Part shown: positions 53,054-63,280 of the stretch, piece by piece
Position numbering within the stretch: the first letter of the stretch is position 1
Layout: every line of letters begins with the position of its first letter
From: Schizochytrium sp. TIO01
Lineage: Eukaryota > Sar > Bigyra > Thraustochytrida > Thraustochytriidae
DNA: 64,000 bases
Direction: 5' to 3'
Assembly: GCA_004764695.1 (NCBI GenBank)
Contig: SMSO01000036.1
Span: forward strand, 1,322,001-1,386,000
Translations under genes and position numbers: made by a program
Notes under the pieces: generated by a model
Told to the model about the DNA's origin: nothing
The model's database searches: none
The model's input: the letters and a program-made list of their open reading frames with translations, nothing else

Positions 53054-54814
53054 GCACCTGTAGATAATGTGTGGAGGTCACGAACGATCGTGGCTGCTGG
53101 AGCACGCAGGAATCGATGATACGCTCGCTCACATCCATGCACGCAAGGCCTCCGTCCGTTTGGGAATACCATCGTGCCTTTTGGCTCTTGCGGGTGGCTG
53201 CGGCAGAGGCGATCGAGCTTGGTGATTTGAGATGGCAGCTTTCCGCAAATTGATTGAGTTGGCCGACAATCAATCAAAACTCGCGAGTTAGTTTCTTCGA
53301 CTGTGTGCGGGTTTACGCAGATGGTAAGGAGCTCCTAGGCAGTCTTAGGCAACGCTGTCCTCTGGAAGGAACTCAGTGACTCAGGTGTTGCATAGACGTC
53401 TTCAGCTCGTGTTTTGAAATGTATGGTTTAGGCCTTAAACGAGCGAAACCTTTTTTAAAAGATGCTTTTCCATCTTTAAAATTTAAGACTGAGGCAAATA
53501 CCCACGACGCTTATGCTTTGGGCTGTAAACGTGCTGCAATGGTAACTTCAAAAAGAAGCAATAAAGAAATTTAAAGCAATTTAAACCATTACCGTAGTTC
53601 GGAATAAAAGTTGAAACTGACTTGGATCATACTCTTCATTTCATCGCAGCCCTCGACTTGATATGATAACCTTCAATATCGAACTGGCATAAGGGGCGTT
53701 TTTCTTCTCAGCCGTTGTCTCGTGAAGCGCAGGGCGCCACAACTAAGACAACAAAGAAAAGTTTTGAAGGAAAAGATTCTGCCTTAAAGCTTGAGTCGAA
53801 GAGGAGCTTTGTGAAATGCTCTCTAGAGAAGAGGTTCGACTGAGATTGAGCGAGCAACGCCGCCGCTTCTTTTCAGCTTCCCCGCTTGCGCTGCGCAGCA
53901 ATCGAGCCGTGTGCAGATATTGGGGTACTGGTTCAGGCTTTTCATACCTTTTGGACTTTTTAGTTCATTACTAGTAGTTTTTTGTTTTTTTGTTTTTTGT
54001 TTTTTTAATTTAAAATATTTTTTTTAAAAAAATATTATTAACTATTTTTTAAACATTAGAAATATATATTTAAAAAATGTTTTCAGTTAGTTAGCACAAA
54101 ACAAGGAACACAACACCAAAACAGTTTCGAGGTTTAAACTGTTTACTCATTTATAAAATACTTCTTTATAGTTACTTTTATGTTACAAGGTTTTGTTCTG
54201 TCACGTTTACCTCATTCCATATTTGATTCCTTCAAGAAGTTGAAATTGCATAAAAATTCACAATTGCTGACTTGAACGATATGTTCTTCTCCGACTAAAT
54301 ATTGAATAGCTGAATAGTACCTACCAGGCAAGTAGACATCGCCTTACTCCAAAGTTTTCAACTTGTCGAAGGGACTCCCCAGCGAGTCTGCGCCGTCTTA
54401 TTCAACCCCCCCTCCACTTCCACGAACCATGGCGATACCCAGCCATCACGACCATCCCAGCAGAGCCAAAAGCGATCACGAGAATCAATCCAAAATGGCG
54501 GAAACCTTCGAAATGGCACCAATCACGGCTCGCTCTTCGCTGGCTTCTCGTGCGCACAGTCTCGGGACGGGCAGGAGCTGTCTCTAGGCGAACAATGACG
54601 CTTCGGCAGTCCAAGGACTCCTAGTCGTACATAGGTAGTGCGTACCTATGTAGTATCAGATCAGCGCTCTCTGTATACACATACATACAGAAAGCTGGGC
54701 AGCGAATTCCCACCTTTCAAAGCTCTCTTCTTCGATATGGCACGATCTGAGTCAGGACTCGACACTTGGCATCTTGAAGACAATCAATTTGCAATGGGTG
54801 GCCACGAAGACCCA

Positions 54815-54852
54815 AGCGAGCGAGCGAGCGAAAGCAAGCAAGCAAGCAAGTA
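54815..54852. repeat. (GAGC)n(AAGC)n compound microsatellite
   Basis: GAGCGAGCGAGCGAGCG is followed, after a one-unit transition, by AAGCAAGCAAGCAAG. Confidence 0.85.
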
Positions 54853-55018
54853 AAAATGGAGGTTCGGGGCGTGATATCGATCGTGCCAAGGCAGCCACGC
54901 GCAGGAAGGAGGTACAGTCCACCACCACGGGATCGGGGACCTTTTTCGACGACGACAGCACAGAAAAGGGTGCATGGCATTCTCGCTTATGCAAGGTGCT
55001 TGTTGCAGCGCATGCCTT

Positions 55019-55066
55019 GATTATGACTATGATTATGATTATGATTATGATTATGATTATGATTTT
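55019..55066. repeat. (GATTAT)n hexanucleotide repeat
   Basis: Eight hexamers, one with GACTAT and the last GATTTT, directly adjoin the TTTG array. Confidence 0.9.
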
Positions 55067-55135
55067 GTTTGTTTGTTTGTTTGTTTGTTTGTTTGTTTGT
55101 TTGTTTGTTTGTTTGTTTGTTTGTTTGTTTGTTTG
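55064..55135. repeat. (TTTG)18 microsatellite
   Basis: 72 uninterrupted bases of TTTG, the purest and longest simple repeat in the window. Purity suggests recent expansion. Confidence 0.95.
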
Positions 55136-55594
55136 CCGCGATTCGACGAAAAGAATGAGAATTAGAAACGGCGGAGTTGTTTTCAAAATCCAGAGAGCGC
55201 CCGCCATCTATCGTTCTGGTGCTTATAACTTGAATAAATTACCATGCGCTTGAATCAGTGAAAGCGCTGCTATCGACCTGTCGGTCCATTGGTTTGGGCT
55301 GCCTTGAGTTGAATGGAAATGTGCGCCTATCACTTGGGCTGCGCCATGCCATGAGGGTCCTGGCTTTGCGCAAGGCAAGCAAGTCCTCGTGAGCGCTGTT
55401 ATCGACCTCGAGCAGCGTCGATTTCCAAGTTCATAACTGACAGCCGCAAAGGCACTCGATTTCAAACTCCGTCGCGGCGGGCCAGCGTGCGGGTTCCCTC
55501 GTCAGCACGCGTCTATTGATTCTGCGCCGGACTTCTCTACGCCGACGGCGAAGCCGGCCTTCGTCTATACTCCCACCGTAGCCCCTATGAGCTT

Positions 55595-55831
55595 CTACCG
55601 ACCCCTGATAATAGATGAGGGCTCGGTGTTATATCTGAACATATTGAGGGGTATATCGCAAGCTAGAAACTGCGAAAACGCGTTCCGCCGGGGTTCAAAG
55701 TAGGACCATGGGCCTATTGATTTCCGATTTGGACCCCAGTGGAGACAGTCTGAGGTTTCTCCCGAAAGGGAGTTCACCTCACACTCAACCACACTTAGGT
55801 TTGTCGGGGGTATACCAAAACGTGAACTCAT
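55595..55831 (-). CDS. Orphan open frame, 78 residues
   Basis: ATG at 55831 (MSSRFGIPPTNLSVVECEVN), stop TAG at 55597-55595. The composition is protein-like, with aromatic and charged residues evenly spread (HWGPNRKSIGPWSYFEPRRN). The frame is also open upstream without ATG to 55987. I could not link it to a family. It could be a remnant, a small gene, or a frame antisense to something else. Confidence 0.35.
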   Translation of the reverse strand: MSSRFGIPPTNLSVVECEVNSLSGETSDCLHWGPNRKSIGPWSYFEPRRNAFSQFLACDIPLNMFRYNTEPSSIIRGR

Positions 55832-56398
55832 TTTTGGTACATTGAGGGGGGGCGGGCAGAGGCAGTGAAGCGCAGACCTAGTACACTGGTGCAAACTTGC
55901 CCACAGCTGGGTGTTGGAGCCTTTTCTGCCTCGTGGCGACTCGGCGCCTGCCCCCGTGAAGACCGTTCTCGCTGGCTTCTCCGGCACTTTGAAGGAAACG
56001 AAATCAAAGCTGTCATCCGCAGCGAAGAAGATGGATCAGCGCCTGAAACGAAATCGCGAGGCCGACCCTTCGCGGGAATGAGAAGCACCCTCAGCGCCGC
56101 AGGCTAACCAACCGGCTTGAAGCACCGCCCGCCCGAGCAAGGTCGCGAAGGCTTCCTGGAACGGGGCAACCAACACGGAGGAGGACCCATTCCTGATGGC
56201 CAATATCGAAGAAGCAAGCGTGCATGCCATGCCATGCCTCGGCGTGCTCTCTTCTCTTTTCGTTCAGGAGGTTCAAAAGAGGCCTGAGACGTGCAGACCG
56301 AAGTCCTTCCAGCAGCTTCGAAATCTTGAACGCGTCAAAGGACCGCGCACAGCGAAGAGTTCACGAATTCGTCTTCGCTCTGTGCCTGTGCGAATGTA

Positions 56399-56487
56399 CA
56401 TTTATTTATCCATTCACCCATTCATCATTCGCTCAATCACTCATTTATTCACTCATGCACTCACTCACTCACTCATTCACTCACTCG
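56399..56487. repeat. Degenerate (CATT/CACT)n repeat
   Basis: Imperfect tetranucleotides (CATTCACC, CACTCACTCACT, CATTCACT) span about 85 bases. A related CATCCATTCACC tract recurs at 56880-56912. Confidence 0.75.
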
Positions 56488-56947
56488 AAAGCCTGTGGGT
56501 CCGTGGCAGAGCAGGATCGCCAATGGCCTGGCGGCAGGATTGCACCACTCTTGCGTTGAAACCCTCTTCCGTGTATCGAAGATTACCGAACATGTTCATG
56601 ACCATGGTCATGCTCATCACCATCATCAGTATCGCCATGATCACATCATCCATCATCCACAAGGCGAGCTGAGCGTGGCGACCTGCAGCATCTTCAAGAG
56701 CGGCCATCGCAGAGATGTGATGTGCCGGTACCCGCGTCTGCCGCAGCTCCCGACTTGGCCCCGCTGATAGCGAAGTGCCTCGGGATACCCGGGGTTTCAA
56801 AGGCGAAGGCGAACCGTGGGAATGTGTACGCGCAGGGGGTGAGTTAATTAATTACAGGCGCCATCTTCGAGCGCAAAGGCATTCATCCATCCATTCACCC
56901 ATTCGTTCATTGATACTGCAGTGTACAATATATGCGTTACGCTTCGG

Positions 56948-57010
56948 TGTATCTATCTATCTATCTAAGTATCTAACTATCTCACTTGCCTACTTGCTTG
57001 CTTGCTTGGA
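56948..57010. repeat. (TATC)n / (CTTG)n compound repeat
   Basis: TATCTATCTATCTATC and variants grade into CTTGCTTGCTTGCTTG. Confidence 0.8.
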
Positions 57011-57462
57011 GGAGCGGAGGAACGGCCGGAGGGAGGAAGGTCTCGGGCCACCTCGGGCCTGGTGAGGCAGAAGGTCAACGCGTCTGTCTGCATCCTGGTG
57101 GTTTTGGTGAAGGAGCATCGCAGACAACGAACGGGATATGGTTATTGGGGAGGCGGAGGCGAAGACCTTGACGATGACGCCCGCGAGGGCCAGGGGGGCA
57201 CAGAAGCAAGTTTCTGAAGACAAGTGGAAAGGTCGATCTTTCCCTCGTAGAGCGCACCTACCGGTACGGGTAGGAGTCGGCAAAGTTCCTTTTGGCCTTT
57301 GAAATTGCAGACCCCGTGAGTGCGCCATTAGAAGGTACTAGTAGTAACTATAGCTAGCTAGCGTAGCATCTGGTTTTGAAATTCTGAGTTTTAGTTTGTG
57401 ATTTTTGGTTTTGACTTTTGGTTCAAGTTTCGACATAAAATAAAGCTTTCAAAACTAATGCC

Positions 57463-57530
57463 CAAGTAAGTAAGTATATATGTATGAGTGTATGAACGTA
57501 TGTATGTATACATGCATGCATGCATACAAT
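57463..57530. repeat. (AAGT)n, (GTAT)n and (CATG)n repeat cluster
   Basis: AAGTAAGTAAGTA, then GTATGTATGTATA, then CATGCATGCATGCATA within 70 bases. Confidence 0.8.
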
Positions 57531-59724
57531 GCAAGGGTAAAAGAGAGGGAGAAACCGGGTGTCGTTTGGCTTTTTGAATGAGCTGATTTATTGTCGAACA
57601 AGTAACTAACTAGCTAAATAGATAATTGAAAATAAGTATAATAAAAGTTAAATACTTTTTGGTTTTAATATAAAAATGATTAAATTAAAAATGAAAGGGG
57701 CAGAAAAGGGAGTTCTGAGTTTTTCCCTCTCTACTATCTTCCTCTTCTTTGCTCCTTCTCCGCCGCTTCTTCTTTTCCTCAAGGCAGACTGCTACTGTGA
57801 GGGTAGGTAAGTGGTAGCCAGAATCAGGGCATTGGGTATTGAGAGTTAGCACTAAAAGTTCGTGTTTGCTTGAAGTTTGGGGAACACATGCCGAATAGAT
57901 GGTGTGGATACTCTGCCTTTTGGACCACATGGGCGTCTCTGATTTGTGCCTGAAAGGGTTCGATTCCTCTCGTGTTCCAGCTCCTCAACGCAGAGACTTC
58001 GCTGCTTCGCAGAGTATTTCAACCGGAATTTCGCCTGTTTTGGAGCTTGACTTGACTTGGCTTCTTTTTTATTCTTTTTTATTCTTTTTTCTTTCTTCTT
58101 TTTTTTGAATGTTGTTTCTGTTGTTTTTCAAAGCAGACACTCATTTTACTTACCTAAGATTATCATGGTTATTTTCTGTATTTACTTGTAGACTATATAT
58201 TTTGAAATGAAAACATTCATTTCGTTTTCTTTCACCTCTTTTCTTTCACTTGAGAGGGTTTGAAATCCCCGCAAACCCGGAACCACCTTGCGCATCGACG
58301 ATTCGATTCGCGCGAAGACGGCGAGACGCCACGCGGAAGGACCTACACGCTGCCGTGGAGCAACCTCCACTCTCATTTAGATAACCGGAATTCAATTTTG
58401 CCACGCCCATTAACCCGGTATCTTCTGAGCTGCAGCTGGAATTGAGGTTGGCCAGCCAGCTTAGAAAGAACTCTTCGCTTCTAGCTCTAGAGATACACAA
58501 GCTTGGTTGACGTCGAGTGGTGTACGGCACGGCGTTGTGCCGCTTACTTGCGGAGGCTTAACGAACAAAGACTTCTGCACAACTAGATCATTCTTTGGCG
58601 GTGTCTCGAGTATTTGAACTCCATAGCCACTTTGTGTACGCTTTTCAAATCAGGAGCCAAACATTTACCTCTGCTGATTAGATTGTTATTATTCTGTATC
58701 TACATCCGGCGCAAAAGCAGCGAAAGCGACGAATTGTGCTTTTTCCTGTCCTTTTCCAAAGAGCTCTCCATCTGCTTTCGCCCTTGCCAGTTCGAATTGC
58801 TTCCATTTACGGAGCACCCGTACATCTTAGAGAGACACGCTTCTTTTCGATATTCTGCGACATTTAGACTGCCTTTGTTGCTCTTGTAATTTTTTAAATA
58901 TTAAAATTAGCAACATAAACTGCAAGAGCTTTGGCTTATTACCACCTTAGCACAAGCCGTCAAGCTCAGTCTAGCAAGGCGACCCGCAGCTGCCTTTCAG
59001 CCCACCTTCTGCCAGCTTCGTACATCTCCCTCCCCTTGTTTCAATCTGTTTGCTCTCCTCGTTCCTGACGCTTTGGCGCGCCGCTTCAGCTGCTGCTGCT
59101 GAGACTCCGACTCCATCTTTCCTTCGGCAAACTCGCCTCCCCCCCCAAAAAAGACAAAAAGAGAAGAAACAACAGCAAATAACAAACATACACTAATAAA
59201 GCAGGAGAAACAAACAAACAACTAAACAACCAAAACCAAACAACCAAAACTAAAGACGGCGCCGACGGCAAGCAAGAGAGCAAATCTCTCGGCAGCCAAC
59301 AAACAACAAACTTTGGCTTTCGCTAGGATTGTGCTACGGTGAACACAGCCGCTCGCTCCGCGAGCAAGATCTTTCGCGCACCTCGGACTGTTTCTCGCTT
59401 CAAGCAGGCTCTTCCTCCACCTTTTTCTTTTTCTTCTTCTGATCTGTGTATTTGCCATAGCGGCAGGCAGCGTTTACTCGAGGATTTCTTAGACGCTGGC
59501 GTGTGTGCAGGTGATCAAGTACACCCACGCAACACTGCCTGCCATATAGGTCTGGGCGGAGTCCCTTCAAGAGCACTCAAGAGATTTGTTATCGTAAGCC
59601 AGCCAAGTCTAAAGCTCCTTCCTTGGCGCACAATTGCGCCAGCTCCGGATCTGTATCAAGACAAACTCGACGACAAAGGAGAGCGAGGGGTTAAGGACTA
59701 GCTGACTAGCGTAGCTTAAACAAA

Positions 59725-61050
59725 ATGGCTGCGGAAGGAGATGATGCCATACGGTCAGGGACAAAACGACCTTATGGCGATGAAGATAGCCTCAGCGATC
59801 ATGGCAGTGAAACCTCGCGGACGCGGAAATCATCGAAACGTGATGACGACGAGATCATCAAAGGAGCGTGGAGCCCTGAGGAAGATGATGTCATGAAGAG
59901 AGCTGTGGCAAAGTTTGGCATGGACTGGAAAGCAGTTGCCACAATGGTGAAAGGGCGGACCTCGAAACAGTGCCGTGATCGTTACAAACTGAAATTAGAC
60001 CCCAACATCAACCATGGCCCATGGACACCAGAAGAGGATAAAAAACTTACCGAGTTACACGGCCAACTTGGACGCCAATGGACTAAAATTGCTAAGCTTA
60101 TGGAGGGGCGTACTGAAAACTCTGTCAAGTCAAGGTTCGCAAGTCTTGATCGATCTCGTAAACGTGAGTGGACTGACGAAGAAGACCTTATTTTGCGCAA
60201 CTGTCGAGCTCGCAACTTGGATTATGATGAGATTGCCTCACAATACCTCCCTAAACGCTCAGAACATGCTATCAAAAAGCGCTGGGAGCGCCTTTTCATG
60301 CGTGATCTTGCCAAAAAGATTCGCAACGAGCTTCCTGGTAATGCTGGTCAAGAGATAGGTCCAGACTCCATGCAGTCTCAACTTGGCCAAGGCCATGGGT
60401 TTGGATCAACGAGCCAACCTTCAACTCAAACTACTGCAGCAGCAGCTGCTGCGGCTCTCGCTTCTCGCCCTGGAGGCCATTCACTTGGCCTCTTGAACGA
60501 CTCATCCGCTTCTTCATCTTCTTTTGCACACTCAAACATGCAGCCGCAGCGACAGCACCAGCAGTCAGCAATATATTCTGCCCCCCCTAGCTCGATTCGT
60601 GAATACCAAGGTGGATCACATGACCCCCACAACCTTTTATCTCATCACCACCAACAGTCGCAACCTCCTCAGGGATCTATGAATACAGCATATCCTCCAG
60701 TGACATCGTCCAATGTCTCAATGCCTGCCCCTGTGCCGCGTAGTATGGAGCATCACGAAATCAGTGAGGTTCTTGATACTTTGCTCGTGCAAGGCCAAGA
60801 TGCTGACATTCCCAAATTGCGGAAACGGATTACAGCTGAATCCATTGGACCTTCTAGTGCTCGTTCTGAGCATCCTTTTCAATTTCTTTCGGCCAACCCT
60901 CCTCCCCTTTCAGCTTCTGCTGATATCCATTCGGCTCCGTATGACGGGTCTGGACCTAGTCGAAGAGTATCTCATCGAAGTGGTAACCTAAAACGGCAAA
61001 CCACATCAGTTACAATCCTTCGCCAAATGCTTGGTGACCCTTTGCCTTAA
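59725..61050 (+). CDS. Three-repeat Myb-type DNA-binding protein, 441 residues
   Basis: ATG at 59725, stop TAA at 61048-61050. An acidic/basic N-terminus contains a possible NLS (RKSSKR). Three SANT/Myb repeats follow. R1 is at ~46-95 (GAWSPEEDDVMKRAVAKFG...WKAVATMVKGRTSKQCRDRY). R2 is at ~97-147 (GPWTPEEDKKLTELHGQLGRQWTKIAKLMEGRTENSVKSRF). R3 is at ~148-200 (REWTDEEDLILRNCRARNLDYDEIASQYLPKRSEHAIKKRWERL). The third Trp is Tyr or Phe in R1 and R2, and the middle Trp of R3 is Tyr, as in many protist Mybs. After residue 210 the protein is Gln/Ser/His/Pro-rich, typical of an activation region, with a basic C-terminal end. It is a nuclear sequence-specific transcription regulator of the c-Myb-like/R2R3 lineage. 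The target genes are unknown. Confidence 0.9.
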   Translation: MAAEGDDAIRSGTKRPYGDEDSLSDHGSETSRTRKSSKRDDDEIIKGAWSPEEDDVMKRAVAKFGMDWKAVATMVKGRTSKQCRDRYKLKLDPNINHGPWTPEEDKKLTELHGQLGRQWTKIAKLMEGRTENSVKSRFASLDRSRKREWTDEEDLILRNCRARNLDYDEIASQYLPKRSEHAIKKRWERLFMRDLAKKIRNELPGNAGQEIGPDSMQSQLGQGHGFGSTSQPSTQTTAAAAAAALASRPGGHSLGLLNDSSASSSSFAHSNMQPQRQHQQSAIYSAPPSSIREYQGGSHDPHNLLSHHHQQSQPPQGSMNTAYPPVTSSNVSMPAPVPRSMEHHEISEVLDTLLVQGQDADIPKLRKRITAESIGPSSARSEHPFQFLSANPPPLSASADIHSAPYDGSGPSRRVSHRSGNLKRQTTSVTILRQMLGDPLP

Positions 61051-61630
61051 GAGACAATGTTGTCCTCTTAATGGTTTCGTGATGGGTTCTACCATCGCAT
61101 TGTTGCTTGCTTTGCTGTGCTTGCTTTGCTGTGCTTTGCTTGCTTGCTGGGGAGTCAGAAGGATCTCTTGTTTTTACTTTCCTTCATCTCTCTTGGCATT
61201 CTTCTTTTCTCACTTTTTTAAAATAATTCTTTCGCAAAATGGCTAGTTTAGACTTCATGCAGATCTGCGTGTCCAGCCTTAGACTATCTTTTGTACGATG
61301 CATTTGCTTTTTTCACAAAAGATGTATTCCTTTTTTTACTTTGGCTAATATATATTTTTAAAAAAGGTTGTCTTTTTCTTTGAGGATGTCGTTTCGCAAT
61401 GCTTATTTGGTCTCCGCCAAGTCCATCGCTTAGTTGGCTCAAGCATGTTCGCAAAGTTGTCTTCCTTTAGGCTCTTTAAGCGCAGAAATCTCAGTATAGA
61501 TGACCTTCCTCAAAATATCTAGAAAATGACAAAAACGCATTTTTGGTTTTGATGTTAGCCTATATTAAGCTTTATTTAATTATAAAAAAATTAAAATATA
61601 TATATATACATTAAAAAGAGTTACATTGGC
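61051..61630. other. Spacer between convergent genes
   Basis: About 580 bases. It has a short tandem repeat of GCTTGCTTTGCTGT at about 61107-61134 and a (TA)n tract near 61595-61608. No gene. Confidence 0.65.
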
Positions 61631-63280
61631 TTATACTTCTGCTGTTGGAAATTTCTTCATCGCTTCGTGACAGGCTACCGAAGCGTCTGTGAGTTTCTGG
61701 AATACCTCATATTTGGCATCAAAATAAGATTTTAGTTTGTTGTTTGGCTCGTAAATCTTACCAAGAGAGTTTTCGGATAGTACATCGTCAAAGCTGACGC
61801 CAGACGCGACGAGGCCAAGCATGCAGGCACCTAACACTGTGGCTTGTTCGCACCTAGGCAGGGCTACTTTCATCTCTAGCACATCTGCCAGCATCTGGCA
61901 GAACATTTCACTTTTTGCAAGCCCTCCGCAAACAATAACACGAGAGATATTTTGACCACCATCGCGCAGGCGGTTGCAAATCATGCGTGATGAAAAACAC
62001 AAGCTCTGTAAAGCGCACAAATACGATTTGGCCAAGTTCTCCATGTCAGGAGGCTGCAAAGTTAAACCAGAGAGTATTCCTGTTAGATCACCTCTTGCCA
62101 ATGGAGACCGGTTTCCATTGAAATCTGGGGTCATGTGCAAATTGCGAGTCAAGAATGCTACAGGAATGTTATCCTGTGAAGCCAGCTTTTCAAGTCTTGA
62201 CTCCAAAAGTGCATATGCACTCAGACCAACAATCTTAATTTGTTTTTCCAAGTCAGGCCAGCATGGGTGCGATTCGATGACATGCCTCACCAATGCACCA
62301 GCAGCACTTTGTCCAGCCTCATTACAGTGCATATTGGGAACAATGGCATGTAGATATGGACCCCAAATACCTGTAACTTGGACGGGTTTCTCGGCCACAG
62401 TCAGCAAACAGTTCGAAGTTCCAGCAACTACAGCAAGGCGCTCCCGAAGAGGTCGCGACTCAGGCTTTTCATGATCCCAAACACCAATCATTCCTAGAGC
62501 CCCAGAATGAGCATCGATCAGGCTCGTTCCAACAGGGAGACCTTCAGGTAAGCCAAGTTCAAGTGCCCCATTCCGAGAAAGTCCACCTGGAATTGGGGTT
62601 CCTGGTTTTTGAGCTGTTTTCCCCAGTCGAAATGCCTTCTCCTCATCAAGAAGAAATCCTAAGCCAATTTTGTTGAAGAGGTCCTGGTTCCATTCATTGT
62701 TCACAGCATCGTAAACCCATTTGCACACTAGCGAACAATACGAGCGAATTTCTTCATTTCCTGTTGCACGAAATGTTAAGTAGTCTGGCAAATCAAAAAA
62801 GCCACCAGCGCAATCAAATGTACTACGCAGTTGTCTACTTAAGTGTAGCAGTTTGGGAAGCTCCATCTCCGGCGACACAGAGCCACCAACACTTGCTAAC
62901 AAAGGGTGCTCAGTTGCGTTAATTTCATCAGCCTCAGCCTGAGCACGATGGTCGGCCCAGAGAATTACGTTACGATTGGTATCTCCGTGCGCTCCAACCG
63001 GAAGAGGCTTTCCATCTGCATCAACAACAACAAGACTGCATGTTGCACAGAAGCCTATACCTAGAACGGGTTTGTCCTCTGGAGTAAACGGCAAAACTTC
63101 ACGCACTGTTTCACACACAGCAGCCCAAATTTGCTCAGAGCTCTGCTCAAGATGCACGTCACTTGGCCCATAGAAAGTCTCGATTTCTTTTTCAGCAGTG
63201 GCAAGCACGCGCCCGTAGCCTTTTTCAAGCAGCATTGCCCTCACGGAGCCCGTGCCGACATCTACCCCAATGCTCGTCAT
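61631..63280 (-). CDS. FGGY-family carbohydrate kinase (D-ribulokinase-like)
   Basis: 549 residues from the ATG at 63280, matching the usual ~550-residue eukaryotic FGGY protein. It phosphorylates a sugar or sugar alcohol with ATP; D-ribulose is the best-supported substrate of close relatives. Visible motifs are the N-terminal phosphate-binding MTSIGVDVGTGSVRA (1-15), WADHRA (108-113), the catalytic loop LIDAHSGALG with Asp256, TPDFNGNRSPLARG (384-397) and the C-terminal nucleotide-site VIVCGGLAKSEMF (448-460). Upstream, an in-frame alternative exists. An ATG at 63464, with a 34-nt GTAAAT...CTAAC-ATATAG intron at 63331-63298, would join in phase and add 50 residues. I keep the conventional start because family members begin at this point. 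It is probably cytosolic. Confidence 0.88.
   Translation of the reverse strand: MTSIGVDVGTGSVRAMLLEKGYGRVLATAEKEIETFYGPSDVHLEQSSEQIWAAVCETVREVLPFTPEDKPVLGIGFCATCSLVVVDADGKPLPVGAHGDTNRNVILWADHRAQAEADEINATEHPLLASVGGSVSPEMELPKLLHLSRQLRSTFDCAGGFFDLPDYLTFRATGNEEIRSYCSLVCKWVYDAVNNEWNQDLFNKIGLGFLLDEEKAFRLGKTAQKPGTPIPGGLSRNGALELGLPEGLPVGTSLIDAHSGALGMIGVWDHEKPESRPLRERLAVVAGTSNCLLTVAEKPVQVTGIWGPYLHAIVPNMHCNEAGQSAAGALVRHVIESHPCWPDLEKQIKIVGLSAYALLESRLEKLASQDNIPVAFLTRNLHMTPDFNGNRSPLARGDLTGILSGLTLQPPDMENLAKSYLCALQSLCFSSRMICNRLRDGGQNISRVIVCGGLAKSEMFCQMLADVLEMKVALPRCEQATVLGACMLGLVASGVSFDDVLSENSLGKIYEPNNKLKSYFDAKYEVFQKLTDASVACHEAMKKFPTAEV

Larger units (their letters stand above)
52603..55594. other. Microsatellite-rich spacer, no gene supported
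   Basis: About 3 kb. Longer frames here (for example 52813-53277 on -, 54752-55207 on -) run through microsatellites or lack ATG starts. A long A/T-only stretch lies at 53975-54080. The individual simple repeats are listed separately. Confidence 0.55.
55832..59724. other. Long spacer with simple repeats, no convincing gene
   Basis: About 3.9 kb. It contains several tetranucleotide repeats (listed) and pyrimidine-rich tracts such as TTCTTTTTTA repeated three times at about 58063-58092. The frame 59339-59701 just before the Myb gene begins at GTG and is probably 5' UTR. Minus-strand frames near 58246-58530 and 58971-59283 lack ATG starts or motifs. Confidence 0.5.

Noticed and set aside
54752-55253. 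Frames of 150-160 codons across 54.7-55.3 kb on both strands
   Set aside because: They consist largely of translated (TTTG)n and (GATTAT)n microsatellites.
59339-59701. 120-codon frame just upstream of the Myb gene
   Set aside because: It begins at GTG, ends before the Myb ATG and lacks motifs. It is more likely 5' UTR of the Myb transcript.
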